A stretch of 64,000 nucleotides of DNA from Thermoplasmata archaeon (GCA_021818715.1 JAKATN010000002.1:1-64000); one strand, 5' to 3'. Numbered from the stretch's first letter, positions 22,752-31,860 are shown. Notes: generated from the sequence alone by a model not told the origin. Numbers and translations are program-made.

Positions 22752-22969
22752 AACAGAGTCAATCAGACAAATTTGGATCGTTCTAGCGAGCCAAACAATC
22801 TTTTAAGATCTATTATTTTTCCTGGCGAACCGGAAAAGCGCACCAAACTTCCCTGCGGGTAAAAGACGGTCTTCATGATCCTGTCGCAAGGAAGCCTATG
22901 ATGATTTATCACGAGACAGGGAGAAGCAGCAAACCTGGCGATGACATAACTGTTGAATACAAGTGAAAA

Positions 22970-24295
22970 CTACTTCACTAATATTTCCAGGTTCAGCCCG
23001 TTCCACTTGATCCGGTATCCAAGAGCTGGCAGGACCCTGGATGGGTTGTATCCTTCACCCTGTATGTACTCTACGATTCTGTCGGGATTCTTTAACTCCC
23101 TTTCAACAAAGGCCCTCAGTCTCTTTGCCTCTTCCGGTGATAGGTCGACACTGGCCGGGGCCTCTTTCTTTTTTCTGCCAGAATATTTTTCCATCAGGAC
23201 CTTCAGGACATTGTCCCAGTTTACAGGTGCATAAAAGCAGAGTTCTCCTTTTACCGCCTTGGAATCATCAAGCAGGAGGTATATGGTTTGCCACTGAATA
23301 CCTGCATCTCTGATGATGGCATCTCTCTCCCTGTTGAACTTTTCGTATGATGGAGAACTGACGTCTACCAGTATTTCCCCGCTTCCGGCAATAAACGAGA
23401 AATCCGGGAAATATACTCTTGAACCCACGACAACGGGCTTTGGTTCCCGGTCAGACGCCCAGTCAGGAATATAATCCCTGATCTGAAAATAAGGTTCAAT
23501 TTCAGGGAAATAGTGCGCCACTGAAGAATCAATTATCATGGAAAAGGTATTGCCGCCTCTCCTCTCTTCATCTAAAATTTGGGCTTCAACGGACCAGCCT
23601 GTAAGCGAGATCATTATCTTCACGAGTTTCGCGAACCTCGATCCATAGCGCCTGGTCCCCTCGAGAATCGAAACCGGACCGGAAATCTCAACGCCTTTCA
23701 GCATTGACCCTTCAGCAATAGGTTTGTAGATCAACCCCAGCAATTTAATCGCAGTGATAAGCCTCCTGAGCCCATTTTCCGCAAAAAAATTGAGGCTCTC
23801 GCATCTCAGAAGAATAGTCTCAAAAAGCTCAAAATTATACTCTCTAATCAGTTTCTCAGGCTGAATCACAGGAACACTATCCAGTATTTGTTCCGACTCC
23901 AGATCGCCAATTATTGCAGCTTCAACCTCTCGCGCTTCAGCCCCAAATTTTTTCCCGACCTCGAGAAGCAAGCCGTTTCTTAACGCAGGATCTATAACTG
24001 CGCCCGCTGCCCTGATAAATACCTCTTCCCTGATTTCCTGGGAGTTCAGGACGGAAGGTGCAACAAAATTGCATTGCCTGAGGAATACAGTGTAGATCGC
24101 CCTGAGCGTTTTGTGAAACTGCACCTTAAGCTCAAGTTCTCTTATCTCCTTGTCAGCTTCCCTGCGGGTTTTCCCCACCATAGTCCTAAGAAGTTGTATC
24201 ACGGCCGAAGCATATCCGTTGCTATCGTCAGAAAGGAATGCAGGGATGATCTTTCCCTTAATTCTGCGAACCTGTGCCAGATTCCACTGGAACAC
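22970..24295 (-). CDS. Bax1-type nuclease (DUF790), partner of XPB
   Basis: About 441 residues of the COG3372/DUF790 family. The nuclease-like part near the C-terminus has VYFPDFSFIAGSGEILVDVS, an acidic pair plus strand like a PD-(D/E)xK site, followed by KFNRERDAIIRD. GTG 24295 is chosen because GGAGGAAAG precedes it and the protein then begins QWNLAQVRRIKGKIIPAFLS, the usual family start; the frame also opens at 24352. The gene overlaps the end of the XPB gene by 38 bases. Archaeal Bax1 cuts DNA in complex with XPB in nucleotide excision repair. Confidence 0.85.
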   Translation of the reverse strand: MFQWNLAQVRRIKGKIIPAFLSDDSNGYASAVIQLLRTMVGKTRREADKEIRELELKVQFHKTLRAIYTVFLRQCNFVAPSVLNSQEIREEVFIRAAGAVIDPALRNGLLLEVGKKFGAEAREVEAAIIGDLESEQILDSVPVIQPEKLIREYNFELFETILLRCESLNFFAENGLRRLITAIKLLGLIYKPIAEGSMLKGVEISGPVSILEGTRRYGSRFAKLVKIMISLTGWSVEAQILDEERRGGNTFSMIIDSSVAHYFPEIEPYFQIRDYIPDWASDREPKPVVVGSRVYFPDFSFIAGSGEILVDVSSPSYEKFNRERDAIIRDAGIQWQTIYLLLDDSKAVKGELCFYAPVNWDNVLKVLMEKYSGRKKKEAPASVDLSPEEAKRLRAFVERELKNPDRIVEYIQGEGYNPSRVLPALGYRIKWNGLNLEILVK

Positions 24296-25628
24296 CTTTC
24301 CTCCTCCTCGCTGAAGTGCCGAACTCTGAAGTTCCTTTTGCCACGACCTCATAAAGGAACGCCTGCTTGCCAGGGGACGGTCTCAGTATTCTCCCCAGTC
24401 TCTGCCTGAACTGCCTTGTGCTCCCGGATCCGCTCAGCACGATCGCAACGGAAGCATCCGGAACGTCAACGCCTTCATCAAGGACCTTTGAAGTGGCGAT
24501 GACCCTGATCTTATTTTCCCTGAACCACTGAAGATATTCTCTTCGCTCTTTCGGTGGAGTTAGGTACGTGATTGCCGGGATAAGGAACGTCTTGGAAAGC
24601 AGGTATGCAGTTTCCGTATCTTCACTGAAAATTATGGTTTTTTCAGATACATGGCGCTTCAGGATCTCCTTAGTTGCCTCTATTTTCTTTTCCGCACTGA
24701 AGGCTATTTCCCTTGATCGTCTCCATGCAATAAGTGCCTCCCTTCCCTCCGGGTTCCATGAACTCAGAATAAACTTCTCGAAGTTCCAGGACCCACTCAT
24801 TGTCATCCGGTGTCTTCTCGCGTAGTTAAGAAATATGATCCTGTTCCTGTCATATTCCCTCTCCTCCCCCGGTGAGAGCCTGACAGGTATGCGCACTATC
24901 TGGTACGAGGAGAGGAAGTCAGCAAGTTCTTCATAGCCCAGCTCGAATACCTTCTCACCCATATATTGTGACAGGGTTTCGTGCAGCCCATCGGTTCTCT
25001 CCAGGGTTGCAGTCAGGCCCAGCCTGAACGGAGATGCATACATTCTCGCGATTTCAATAAACTTCCCGGCCGACAGGTGATGGACCTCATCGACGAGCAA
25101 AAACCTGAATCGGTTACCAAGAGATTCAGCCCTTAGGTAAGCAGAGTCATACGTGCACACCGTAACTGGAAGGAGCACGTCTTCTCCCCCACCTATCTGG
25201 CCCACCTCAATTCCGAAAGTCTCCGATATACGCTTCTTCCACTGCTCAATCAGATCAATGGTTGGAGCTATCACAATGGTGGAGGTTTTCAGGAATTCAA
25301 TGGCGGCCAGGCCTATGTGGGTTTTTCCTGCTGCAGTCGGCAGCACCACGATACCGTTGTTTCCATTGTCCTTCCACCGCTTCAGCGAAGTCCTCTGATA
25401 TTCGCGCAGGTTGAGATCAGAACGTAGCTTCAGGCTGTTCATTGCCGGAAAAACCCTGTCTTCTGCTTCAGGATACTTTTTTTTGAGATCCCTGTACCGA
25501 TAACCTTCAGTCCTGTAGATTCCCACGCGGTCGTCCTTGAGAACATAATCCTGGGTCATGCCACCTTCCGTCCTGATCACTATAGAGCCTCCGGAATATT
25601 CCATTAAAGTGGCTGGCACAGTTGGCAT
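24258..25628 (-). CDS. XPB-type DNA helicase
   Basis: About 456 residues of superfamily 2. After an N-terminal damage-recognition-like domain come the Walker A motif VVLPTAAGKTHIGLAA, the DEAD-box variant LLVDEVHHLSAG, the SAT-like GLTATLERTDG, and in the second RecA domain IIFSEDTETAYLLSK, VIATSKVLDEGVDVPDASV and QRLGRILRP. It unwinds DNA 3' to 5' in repair and transcription. GAATATATTT is a TATA box about 27-35 bases before ATG 25628 (MPTVPATLMEY), so I prefer this start to 25643. It is in one operon with Bax1. Confidence 0.9.
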   Translation of the reverse strand: MPTVPATLMEYSGGSIVIRTEGGMTQDYVLKDDRVGIYRTEGYRYRDLKKKYPEAEDRVFPAMNSLKLRSDLNLREYQRTSLKRWKDNGNNGIVVLPTAAGKTHIGLAAIEFLKTSTIVIAPTIDLIEQWKKRISETFGIEVGQIGGGEDVLLPVTVCTYDSAYLRAESLGNRFRFLLVDEVHHLSAGKFIEIARMYASPFRLGLTATLERTDGLHETLSQYMGEKVFELGYEELADFLSSYQIVRIPVRLSPGEEREYDRNRIIFLNYARRHRMTMSGSWNFEKFILSSWNPEGREALIAWRRSREIAFSAEKKIEATKEILKRHVSEKTIIFSEDTETAYLLSKTFLIPAITYLTPPKERREYLQWFRENKIRVIATSKVLDEGVDVPDASVAIVLSGSGSTRQFRQRLGRILRPSPGKQAFLYEVVAKGTSEFGTSARRRKGVPVESGTGSQN

Positions 25629-25740
25629 AGTGCATTTCACCATTTAAAGCAAATATATTCGGGAAGAGTTCCAGCCGGTGTATGTTTCTGTCGGTTGATA
25701 AGGAATATTAAATCGGTTATTCGTATCACGCCTTTAACAG

Positions 25741-27474
25741 ATGAAGATAACTTATTTCATTTCACTTGAAAAAAGAGTCCAGCAAATCATCTCTGTAAGG
25801 TTGGTCATTGAGGAGATAACCGATCCGCAGGTCCAGATAACCCTGCCGAACTGGACCCCGGGATCATACAAGATAAGGGACTATTCAGGGAGGATAAGAT
25901 CCATCTCTTTCAGGACCCAAACAGGGACAATTCTAAAGGCAGCAAAACTTGACAAATCAAGCTGGAAAGTAACCCGGGACGAAACAGGAACTGTGGAAGT
26001 AGTTTATGAGATATATGCCAGTGAACTTACTCCGAGGACGAGCCACGCTGATGCCACGCATGCCCTCCTGAACCCTTCAGGGTTGTTGTTCTATGTGGAG
26101 GGGTACAAGGAGCAGACCTCTGAAATTGAACTTTCCATCCCGGATGGCTGGCACATCACCACAGGTCTTGAAAAGATAGACGGAAACAGGTTCAGGGCGA
26201 CAAATTACGACATCCTTGCAGATACGCCTTTCGAGATTGGCACCCAGCAGGTTTTCACTTTCAGGGTCGATGGCAGGGAACACGAAATTTCCATTTATGG
26301 GAATCCCCAGATGGATCTGGGCACGTTTGTAGCAGACGTGGAAAAGATCGCAAACGCTGCCTCCTCGATGATGAAGGGAATTCCGTGCAAGCGGTACTGT
26401 TTCATCTTTGACTTTTCCGATACCCGTGGGGGAGGTCTGGAACACCTGAACTCCACTGTCATAATCATGGACAGGCTCATGCCGCTTAGCCAGAAATCGT
26501 ACAGAGCCATGCTGTCGACCGTCGCGCACGAATATTTCCATATGTGGAACGTCAAGCGAATCAGGCCTGTGGAGCTTGGGCCGTTTAATTACAAGGTCGA
26601 GAACTATACCAATATGCTCTGGTTTGCCGAAGGGATAACAGATTACTATGCTAATAAACTGCTCCTGAGGGCCGGCATTGTTGATAGGTCTGGCTTTTTT
26701 GAATATATGGCCAGGCATATCAACACTTATTTCGACAGGCCGGGCAGGAAGAGGCAGTCTCTGTATGAATCGTCGTTCGACAGCTGGATAAAGCAATACC
26801 AGCCGACCGCTGATACCCTGAACTCATCAGTCAGCTATTACCTTGGAGGAATGATGCTGGGATTTGCGCTTGACCTTAAGATAGTCACGACAACGCTCGG
26901 GCAGAAGAGCCTCGACGATCTGATCAGGCTCCTGTTTGAAAAATACAGGAAAGACGGGAAAGGGTACACAGAAAAGGATCTGCTTGGCGGACTGAAGGAG
27001 ATCACCGGGCAGGACCTTACGGCATTCATAGATTCATACGTAAAGGGAATTGAGGAGATTCCATTTGAATCCCTGATGGTAGGTGCCGGTTTGGAATTGA
27101 CGGTAAAGCAGCTTGAGGAGGGATGGTCCGGCATCATACTTAAGAGGGAAGGGGCAACGACCAAAGTGGTTTCCGTGGTTGAAGGGTCAAGCGCCTGGGA
27201 TGCTGACCTGATTGCAGAGGATGAGATTCTGGCCGTGAATGGCATAAGAATTTCGGAAAAAATGATTTCCAGCGAAGACAGGTGGTACGAAGGGAAACTC
27301 GACAGGTTTGCCAGATTATTCCCGCAGAGTGCAAGCATTACGTTTTTCAGAAGATCTGAACTGATGACAACCACATATGTGCCAAAAAACTTCGGCAGGG
27401 ACGTTTCCATTAAAGAGAGCAAGGACCAAGAAGCACGGGTCAGGAAGATGCTTGAAAAGCTCCTTGCGGGATAA
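25741..27474 (+). CDS. M61-family aminopeptidase with PDZ domain
   Basis: A 577-residue zinc peptidase. The N-terminal beta-sandwich (QVQITLPNWTPGSYKIRDYS) is typical of M61 glycyl aminopeptidases. The active site is VAHEYFHMWNVKRIRP near residue 263 with the third ligand in LWFAEGITDYYA near residue 298. A PDZ domain occupies the C-terminal hundred residues (GLELTVKQLEEGWSGIILKR ... DEILAVNGIRIS). No signal peptide is seen, so it acts in the cytosol. ATTAAATCGG near 25708 is a TATA box about 30 bases before the ATG, which implies a leaderless message. Confidence 0.9.
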   Translation: MKITYFISLEKRVQQIISVRLVIEEITDPQVQITLPNWTPGSYKIRDYSGRIRSISFRTQTGTILKAAKLDKSSWKVTRDETGTVEVVYEIYASELTPRTSHADATHALLNPSGLLFYVEGYKEQTSEIELSIPDGWHITTGLEKIDGNRFRATNYDILADTPFEIGTQQVFTFRVDGREHEISIYGNPQMDLGTFVADVEKIANAASSMMKGIPCKRYCFIFDFSDTRGGGLEHLNSTVIIMDRLMPLSQKSYRAMLSTVAHEYFHMWNVKRIRPVELGPFNYKVENYTNMLWFAEGITDYYANKLLLRAGIVDRSGFFEYMARHINTYFDRPGRKRQSLYESSFDSWIKQYQPTADTLNSSVSYYLGGMMLGFALDLKIVTTTLGQKSLDDLIRLLFEKYRKDGKGYTEKDLLGGLKEITGQDLTAFIDSYVKGIEEIPFESLMVGAGLELTVKQLEEGWSGIILKREGATTKVVSVVEGSSAWDADLIAEDEILAVNGIRISEKMISSEDRWYEGKLDRFARLFPQSASITFFRRSELMTTTYVPKNFGRDVSIKESKDQEARVRKMLEKLLAG

Positions 27475-27569
27475 ACGCCAACTTCCAGTATAGGCAGGGT
27501 GTGCGCACTGAAGCTATACAGGCAGTCTACATAGTCAGCAGGGAGAAATACCACGATGCGCCGCCATGC

Positions 27570-27616
27570 AAGCTGGCACAAATCCGGTTGCCAGCTTCAG
27601 AGTCAAGTTTATATAG
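27570..27616 (+). promoter_or_regulatory. Inverted repeat plus TATA box before the COG1395-like regulator
   Basis: AAGCTGGCA at 27570-27578 and TGCCAGCTT at 27589-27597 form a perfect nine-base inverted repeat around ten bases. TTTATATAG at 27608-27616 is the TATA box. The repeat sits just upstream of the box, so it may be a binding site, possibly for the HTH protein it precedes. Confidence 0.45.
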
Positions 27617-27636
27617 TTCGATTCATGCTTAACGGT

Positions 27637-28587
27637 GTGGATGGTCTCCGAAAGGAACTAATGGAAGAGACTATCAGTTCTCTTTCAGAGCACGGATTTG
27701 AAGTGTCAGAACTTGACCTTGCAGGGCTTAGTGCATACGATATAATAGCCAGGTCCCAGACAGAAAAGTTCGTGATCAAAGTTCTCTACAATATCGATAC
27801 CCTGCGAAACGGCGTTGCCCTTGAAATCCTAAGGATTTCGAAACTTATGGGGGGCGCAGCACTCGTCGTGGGCAGGCGGTCAAGCGTCGGAGATATGGAA
27901 AGAGGCATCATGTACTTCAGGCATGGCGTTCCCATGCTGTCCGTCGAAACCTTCTCCGATTATCTGTCAGGAAGGAAACCTTACATTTTCTCCGGCCCAG
28001 GCGGGTACTATGTCCCTATTGACGGCCAGAAGATGCACAGGGTAAGGATAGAACTGGGGCTCTCCATAGGATATGTTTCCACAAAGGTTGGGATTTCCAG
28101 GCGTTCAATCTCGCTTTATGAATCCGGAAATGCGGCTACCATAGATGTGCTGAACAAGATTGAAAACCTTCTGGACGATGAAATCAGGCAGGAAATGAAC
28201 TTGGTTGAAATAACCAGATCAACGCGAATAGGAAACCAGGATTATCAGACGGATGACACATTCCTGAAGGAAGTGATAACTCTGCTGGAAAATGTCGGGT
28301 ACAGCATCTATCCTACGCAAAAGGCCCCTTACGATGCAGTTGCATGCGAGAGAGAAGACTTCCTGTTCACGCTTGGAGCGATCAGGGCACTGAAAGAGGA
28401 AATAAACAGGATTAACGCCATAGTCAAGGCATCCGCTGCAATGGAGAAGGAGTTCCTGCTGGTGTCCCCGAATGAAACAGAAAAAGTGAACGTCCCTCAG
28501 AACATTGTCTCGATCACGGAATTAAGGGATTCATGCGACCATGGCAACATAAAGCCGCTCCTGGAAAGAAACAGATATCCTCCATGA
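27637..28587 (+). CDS. Archaeal HTH transcriptional regulator (COG1395 type)
   Basis: About 316 residues. The N-terminal domain (roughly residues 1-120) resembles an archaeal restriction-like fold without an obvious catalytic set (DIIARSQTEKFVIKVLYNID). The middle has a Cro/C1-type helix-turn-helix: RIELGLSIGYVSTKVGISRRSISLYESG. A third domain with SIYPTQKAPYDAVACE follows. This order is that of the conserved archaeal regulator family COG1395. The frame opens at 27556, but the TATA box at 27608-27616 sits 21-29 bases before GTG 27637, which I take as a leaderless start; ATG 27625 is an alternative. It overlaps the next gene by ATGA. Confidence 0.78.
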   Translation: MDGLRKELMEETISSLSEHGFEVSELDLAGLSAYDIIARSQTEKFVIKVLYNIDTLRNGVALEILRISKLMGGAALVVGRRSSVGDMERGIMYFRHGVPMLSVETFSDYLSGRKPYIFSGPGGYYVPIDGQKMHRVRIELGLSIGYVSTKVGISRRSISLYESGNAATIDVLNKIENLLDDEIRQEMNLVEITRSTRIGNQDYQTDDTFLKEVITLLENVGYSIYPTQKAPYDAVACEREDFLFTLGAIRALKEEINRINAIVKASAAMEKEFLLVSPNETEKVNVPQNIVSITELRDSCDHGNIKPLLERNRYPP

Positions 28588-29231
28588 AAATAGTAGCGCT
28601 GACCATAAACGGCAACAGCATCCTGCTTATCGGAGGAGTACGGGGGCTCGTGAGCGAGGGGGAGGAGATAGATTCAATCCTGAAAGACTTCGACCCGGAG
28701 ATAGTAGCCATATCGATGTCGCCAGAGGAAATGGAAGGCCTGAAGCATTTTCTTGATGAGCCATTCCGGGTCGGCCTATCGGATTACGACATCATATACG
28801 GGTACAAGCTTGCGGTATATGGCGAAGTCATGGTTCCACCCCCTATATTCCTGAATGCAGTCAGATATGCCTCACAAAACGGCAAGCGCCTGGTGTCACT
28901 TGATCTGCCGGAAAGCGAATTCTCAACCTCTTACACCAGGAACATAGGAACCATATCGCTAATAAGGCACTCCCTGAGAAAAACAAGGCTGAGAAAAAAA
29001 TTCTTCCCCGATCCCGATCCGGATCAGTTCACAATATCATGGCAAAACGAAATCGAGAAGATCAAAGGTTTCCGCGAGCTGCAGCAATCAAGGATAGATG
29101 CAATCGCAGTTTCCCTAAATGATCTCTTCGGGAGCTGCAAGGATCAGAGGATTGCAGTAATTGTAGAAAGGGAGATCGTTGGCCAGATAGAAGCGCTGAT
29201 CAGCGTACCCGCTTCCCAGAAAACCGCTTGA
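28584..29231 (+). CDS. Conserved hypothetical protein, loosely TraB-like
   Basis: About 215 residues, soluble. The start MKIVALTINGNSILLIGGVRG, then SILKDFDPEIVAISMSPEEM, looks faintly like the N-terminal segment of TraB/PrgY proteins, which have a strand, a GxxH turn and 'P-D-V-V-x-V-E-L'. The His and Glu signatures are absent, so I do not assign it. ATG 28584 overlaps the stop of the HTH gene, so the two are translationally coupled. Its 3' end overlaps the convergent rlmE gene by 32 bases. Confidence 0.6.
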   Translation: MKIVALTINGNSILLIGGVRGLVSEGEEIDSILKDFDPEIVAISMSPEEMEGLKHFLDEPFRVGLSDYDIIYGYKLAVYGEVMVPPPIFLNAVRYASQNGKRLVSLDLPESEFSTSYTRNIGTISLIRHSLRKTRLRKKFFPDPDPDQFTISWQNEIEKIKGFRELQQSRIDAIAVSLNDLFGSCKDQRIAVIVEREIVGQIEALISVPASQKTA

Positions 29232-29805
29232 AAACCAGGTATATCTCACTGCTTCCCTCCCTGGTGGCAGAAACAGAGGTTATCTTCCTGAAATCAAAGA
29301 ATCCTGAATATTTCCTAAAAAGCTCTGCAGTGAGGTCCCCCTGGAACATCTTTGCGGCGACGCAACCTCCCTCAGTCAGGAACATCAGAGAGAGATCCAG
29401 CACCCGCCTGCATATTTCGTATGACCTGGAATGATCCAGGGAATGGTTTCCGGAAGTCTTCACCATGGCATCCGAAAGCACCGATGAAAAGCCTCCCAGG
29501 TTATTTGCAGATAACCAGTCCCTGATCTTCACTTCAACTGAGGGGTCAAGAAGATCAGCTTTGAGAAACGTCACATTTTCTACGGGTTCCATCGAGACCC
29601 TGTCGATAGAGAGTATCGGTCCCACGGTGAATGACAGTGCAGCCTGAGTCCAACCTCCAGGTGAACTGCCGAATTCCAGGACAGGTCCGTTCCCGATTAC
29701 GCCGAATCTCTCCTGAAGTTCCAGAAGCTTGAATGCTGCCCTGCTCCTGTATTCCAGGCTCTTTGCCCTGAAATAAAAACTGTCCTTTCTCCCTGCTGTG
29801 CTCAT
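29200..29805 (-). CDS. rlmE: 23S rRNA 2'-O-uridine methyltransferase RlmE (FtsJ/RrmJ)
   Basis: A 201-residue Rossmann methyltransferase. The order is the N-terminal KSLEYRSRAAFKLLELQERF, SAM motif VLEFGSSPGGWTQAAL and the core LSDAMVKTSGNHSLDH. The catalytic tetrad K-D-K-E can be placed in AAFKLLE, LSDAM, VAAKMFQGD and SSEIYLVFK. It methylates the ribose of U2552 (E. coli numbering) in the large-subunit rRNA. It overlaps gcvH by four bases and probably shares its promoter. Confidence 0.92.
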   Translation of the reverse strand: MSTAGRKDSFYFRAKSLEYRSRAAFKLLELQERFGVIGNGPVLEFGSSPGGWTQAALSFTVGPILSIDRVSMEPVENVTFLKADLLDPSVEVKIRDWLSANNLGGFSSVLSDAMVKTSGNHSLDHSRSYEICRRVLDLSLMFLTEGGCVAAKMFQGDLTAELFRKYSGFFDFRKITSVSATREGSSEIYLVFKRFSGKRVR

Positions 29806-30173
29806 TCCCCAATTAACTTTTTGTATTCTGCAGCAGACATCCCGCCGGGCGTATCAGAAATCTTGATCTTGACCAGCCAGTTTGCGTAACTGTCCTTGTT
29901 GATCAGTTCAGGCTGATTCTCCAGAACTTTGTTGATTTCGGAAATCGTTCCTGATACAGGGGCATATACCTCTTCAGCAGATTTTACGGACTCCACTGTT
30001 AGAAGCACTTCACCCGCCTTCTTCGCGTCACCGACCTTTGGCATTTCTATATAGACCACATCAGTAAGCTGGTGCTGCGCATAGTCCGTAATGCCTACGG
30101 TAGCAACCTTTCCGTCAAGTTTGAACCACTCATGCGTTTTGGTATATCTGAGCCCATCAGGAACGCTGTACAT
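29802..30173 (-). CDS. gcvH: Glycine cleavage system H protein
   Basis: A 123-residue lipoyl carrier. It starts GLRYTKTHEWFKLDGKVATV, the classic H-protein N-terminus, and carries the lipoyl lysine (Lys64) in VESVKSAEEVYAPVSG. It shuttles the aminomethyl group between the P, T and L proteins of glycine cleavage. None of these is in this window, so the system must be completed elsewhere; some archaea also use H-like proteins for lipoate relay. It is divergent from thpR with only 38 bases between the starts, and TATA-like stretches there serve both. Confidence 0.93.
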   Translation of the reverse strand: MYSVPDGLRYTKTHEWFKLDGKVATVGITDYAQHQLTDVVYIEMPKVGDAKKAGEVLLTVESVKSAEEVYAPVSGTISEINKVLENQPELINKDSYANWLVKIKISDTPGGMSAAEYKKLIGE

Positions 30174-30211
30174 ACCTCTATATCTTTTATCTGTTTATAT
30201 TACTTGCACCT

Positions 30212-30712
30212 ATGAGAGCTTTCCTTGCAGTTCCAGTGAGCGGCGCAGTCGTAGATCAGGTGAGGCGAAGCCTGTCTGAAGTTCCCTGTCTCAGGGTGAC
30301 ACCGGCCGAAAATATACACCTGACATTTGTTTTCTTTGAGGATCTGAAGGACCATCAGATGGGGGATATCATCGGAAAAATGAAACGCTTCAGGGTAGGC
30401 CACCCCGTCCGTATGCAGCTGCATGGTCCAGAATGTTTTCCCAGTGATGGTCAGTGCAGGGTGATAGTCCTGAAGGACCTGTTCCCACAGACGTCAGAAC
30501 TCTATGCAAGTGTTACAAAGGAAATCGCCAGGAACCCGGAACGCCGAAGATTCCAGCCTCATGTCACAGTAGCAAGAACCACGGGAAAATGCAGCATGAA
30601 TCTGCAGCCGGTTACAGTAGAAACAGAGGCCGCTTCCCTTGTTCTCTTCCGGAGCGACCTGAGGCCAACCGGTCCGCTATACTCGAAACTTTATGAAATT
30701 CAGCTTATGTAG
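30212..30712 (+). CDS. thpR: RNA 2',3'-cyclic phosphodiesterase ThpR (LigT)
   Basis: A 166-residue 2H phosphoesterase. The two catalytic H-x-T motifs are HLTFVFFED near residue 40 and HVTVARTTG near residue 113. The length is normal for the family. It hydrolyses RNA 2',3'-cyclic phosphate ends to 2'-phosphate and can also ligate tRNA halves in vitro. Its last 13 bases overlap the convergent downstream gene. Confidence 0.92.
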   Translation: MRAFLAVPVSGAVVDQVRRSLSEVPCLRVTPAENIHLTFVFFEDLKDHQMGDIIGKMKRFRVGHPVRMQLHGPECFPSDGQCRVIVLKDLFPQTSELYASVTKEIARNPERRRFQPHVTVARTTGKCSMNLQPVTVETEAASLVLFRSDLRPTGPLYSKLYEIQLM

Positions 30713-31011
30713 GTGGCGTGATCCCCATCCCTGTTCCTGTCGCTATTTTTCACGCTCATTAGATCCTCATCCATGAACTCTATGGAGAACAGGCCGCTCA
30801 CGGGGATTATCCTGAGCAGCGGTTTCTTGTTTCCATTGGAAACCCTGAATACAATGGCCCCCTCTTCGCCAAGGATCGTGTAGCCGACAAATTCGCCTTC
30901 CGTCTTCATGGGCTCGTCTCCGCCGCCATTGGAATAAACAGTGTATTTCCCTCCCTTCTTGATTTCAATCATATCCATGTCCATCACTGCATTTCCATTT
31001 CTACCCACCAA
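30700..31011 (-). CDS. Conserved hypothetical protein
   Basis: About 100 residues, rich in strands: MIEIKKGGKYTVYSNGG, GEFVGYTILGEEGAIVFRV, KKPLLRIIPVSGLFSIEFM. It looks like a small beta-barrel protein with a charged tail. I do not recognise a family. The start is unclear: TTG 31011, ATG 30984 or a later ATG are all possible because of repeated Met codons. It converges on thpR with a 13-base overlap. Confidence 0.55.
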   Translation of the reverse strand: MVGRNGNAVMDMDMIEIKKGGKYTVYSNGGGDEPMKTEGEFVGYTILGEEGAIVFRVSNGNKKPLLRIIPVSGLFSIEFMDEDLMSVKNSDRNRDGDHATYIS

Positions 31012-31179
31012 ATTGAAGAAGAAATGGAAATGTTCATTACACCAGTGCTATAAACATTTTTCAGCTTGACGGATGCTACCTGCCTGAACTCGGAAAGAGG
31101 CACCACAGCTGGTACCATGTCCCGGGCCGGAGGTCTTTCCGCCTGCATACTGTTAAAAGGCGTTCACACATATTGATCC

Positions 31180-31860
31180 GTGCATTTCTGGGATCCAGAG
31201 AAGGCCATATACAGGGGAAGCCGGGTTCCCGTTGTTTCCCTGGGTGACAGCATCAATGTTGTCCTCGATGCCTTCAGATCAGGAAAACTGGACCGGAACC
31301 GGATTTACGAATTAAGGTACGACCTCATGGGCGGGAGTGAAGAGGGTCTTCGCGGCTTTCTGGAAGAAGTCGTAAACAGCGGTATACGATACATATTTAC
31401 ATACAGGGGAGAGACGGACAAATCCTTGAGAATTTACAGGAGTTCGATCGAAGCCGGTGCAACTCTCATTGATTTGGATCTGAGAGTGGCACGCCAGCTT
31501 TCAAACGTCAGGACTAAGAAAATTGTCTCTTTTCATGGATCGTTTCAGGAAGCAAGGAGACTGATACCGGCAATGCTTGATCTGGATCCATTTGTCATTA
31601 AGATAGCGCCAAAATTTTCATCGCTTCAGGAATTTCTTGGCTCAATTCCAGAGGTAAACCAGATAAGGAAGGACTTGCAATTGCCACTCTGTTACTCCCC
31701 CATGGGAACAATTCCTGGTATGAGGTTCTTTTCCTGCATCTATCTGAGCGACATGTGTTATGTAAGCTGGAAAAAGCCCACAGCTGAAGGGCAGCCCACT
31801 ATGGCGGAGTATGACAAATTCATCCAGTTAGTGCATGCGGGCGGCTCTGATCATATTTAA
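31180..31860 (+). CDS. aroD: Type I 3-dehydroquinate dehydratase
   Basis: A 226-residue TIM barrel of the shikimate pathway. Blocks seen are VVSLGDS, YELRYDLMG (substrate-binding Glu-x-Arg), FTYRGETD, IDLDLRV, KIVSFHGSF, the Schiff-base lysine in FVIKIAPKFSS and EGQPTMAEYD at the C-terminus. It dehydrates 3-dehydroquinate in aromatic amino acid synthesis. GTG 31180 is chosen because TGTTAAAAG near 31150 is a TATA box 25-30 bases upstream. The 34 bases to the next gene contain another promoter, so it is probably monocistronic. Confidence 0.88.
   Translation: MHFWDPEKAIYRGSRVPVVSLGDSINVVLDAFRSGKLDRNRIYELRYDLMGGSEEGLRGFLEEVVNSGIRYIFTYRGETDKSLRIYRSSIEAGATLIDLDLRVARQLSNVRTKKIVSFHGSFQEARRLIPAMLDLDPFVIKIAPKFSSLQEFLGSIPEVNQIRKDLQLPLCYSPMGTIPGMRFFSCIYLSDMCYVSWKKPTAEGQPTMAEYDKFIQLVHAGGSDHI

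Noticed and set aside
22752-22969. Short coding-like frame ending VEYK before the Bax1 gene
   Set aside because: A frame reading HDPVARK was considered as a YHS remnant, but the cysteines are missing and the match is too short.
26077-27581. Two long minus-strand ORFs (239 and 247 codons) opposite the M61 peptidase
   Set aside because: The plus strand encodes an intact M61 enzyme with active site and PDZ domain; the antisense frames are compositionally odd and unsupported.
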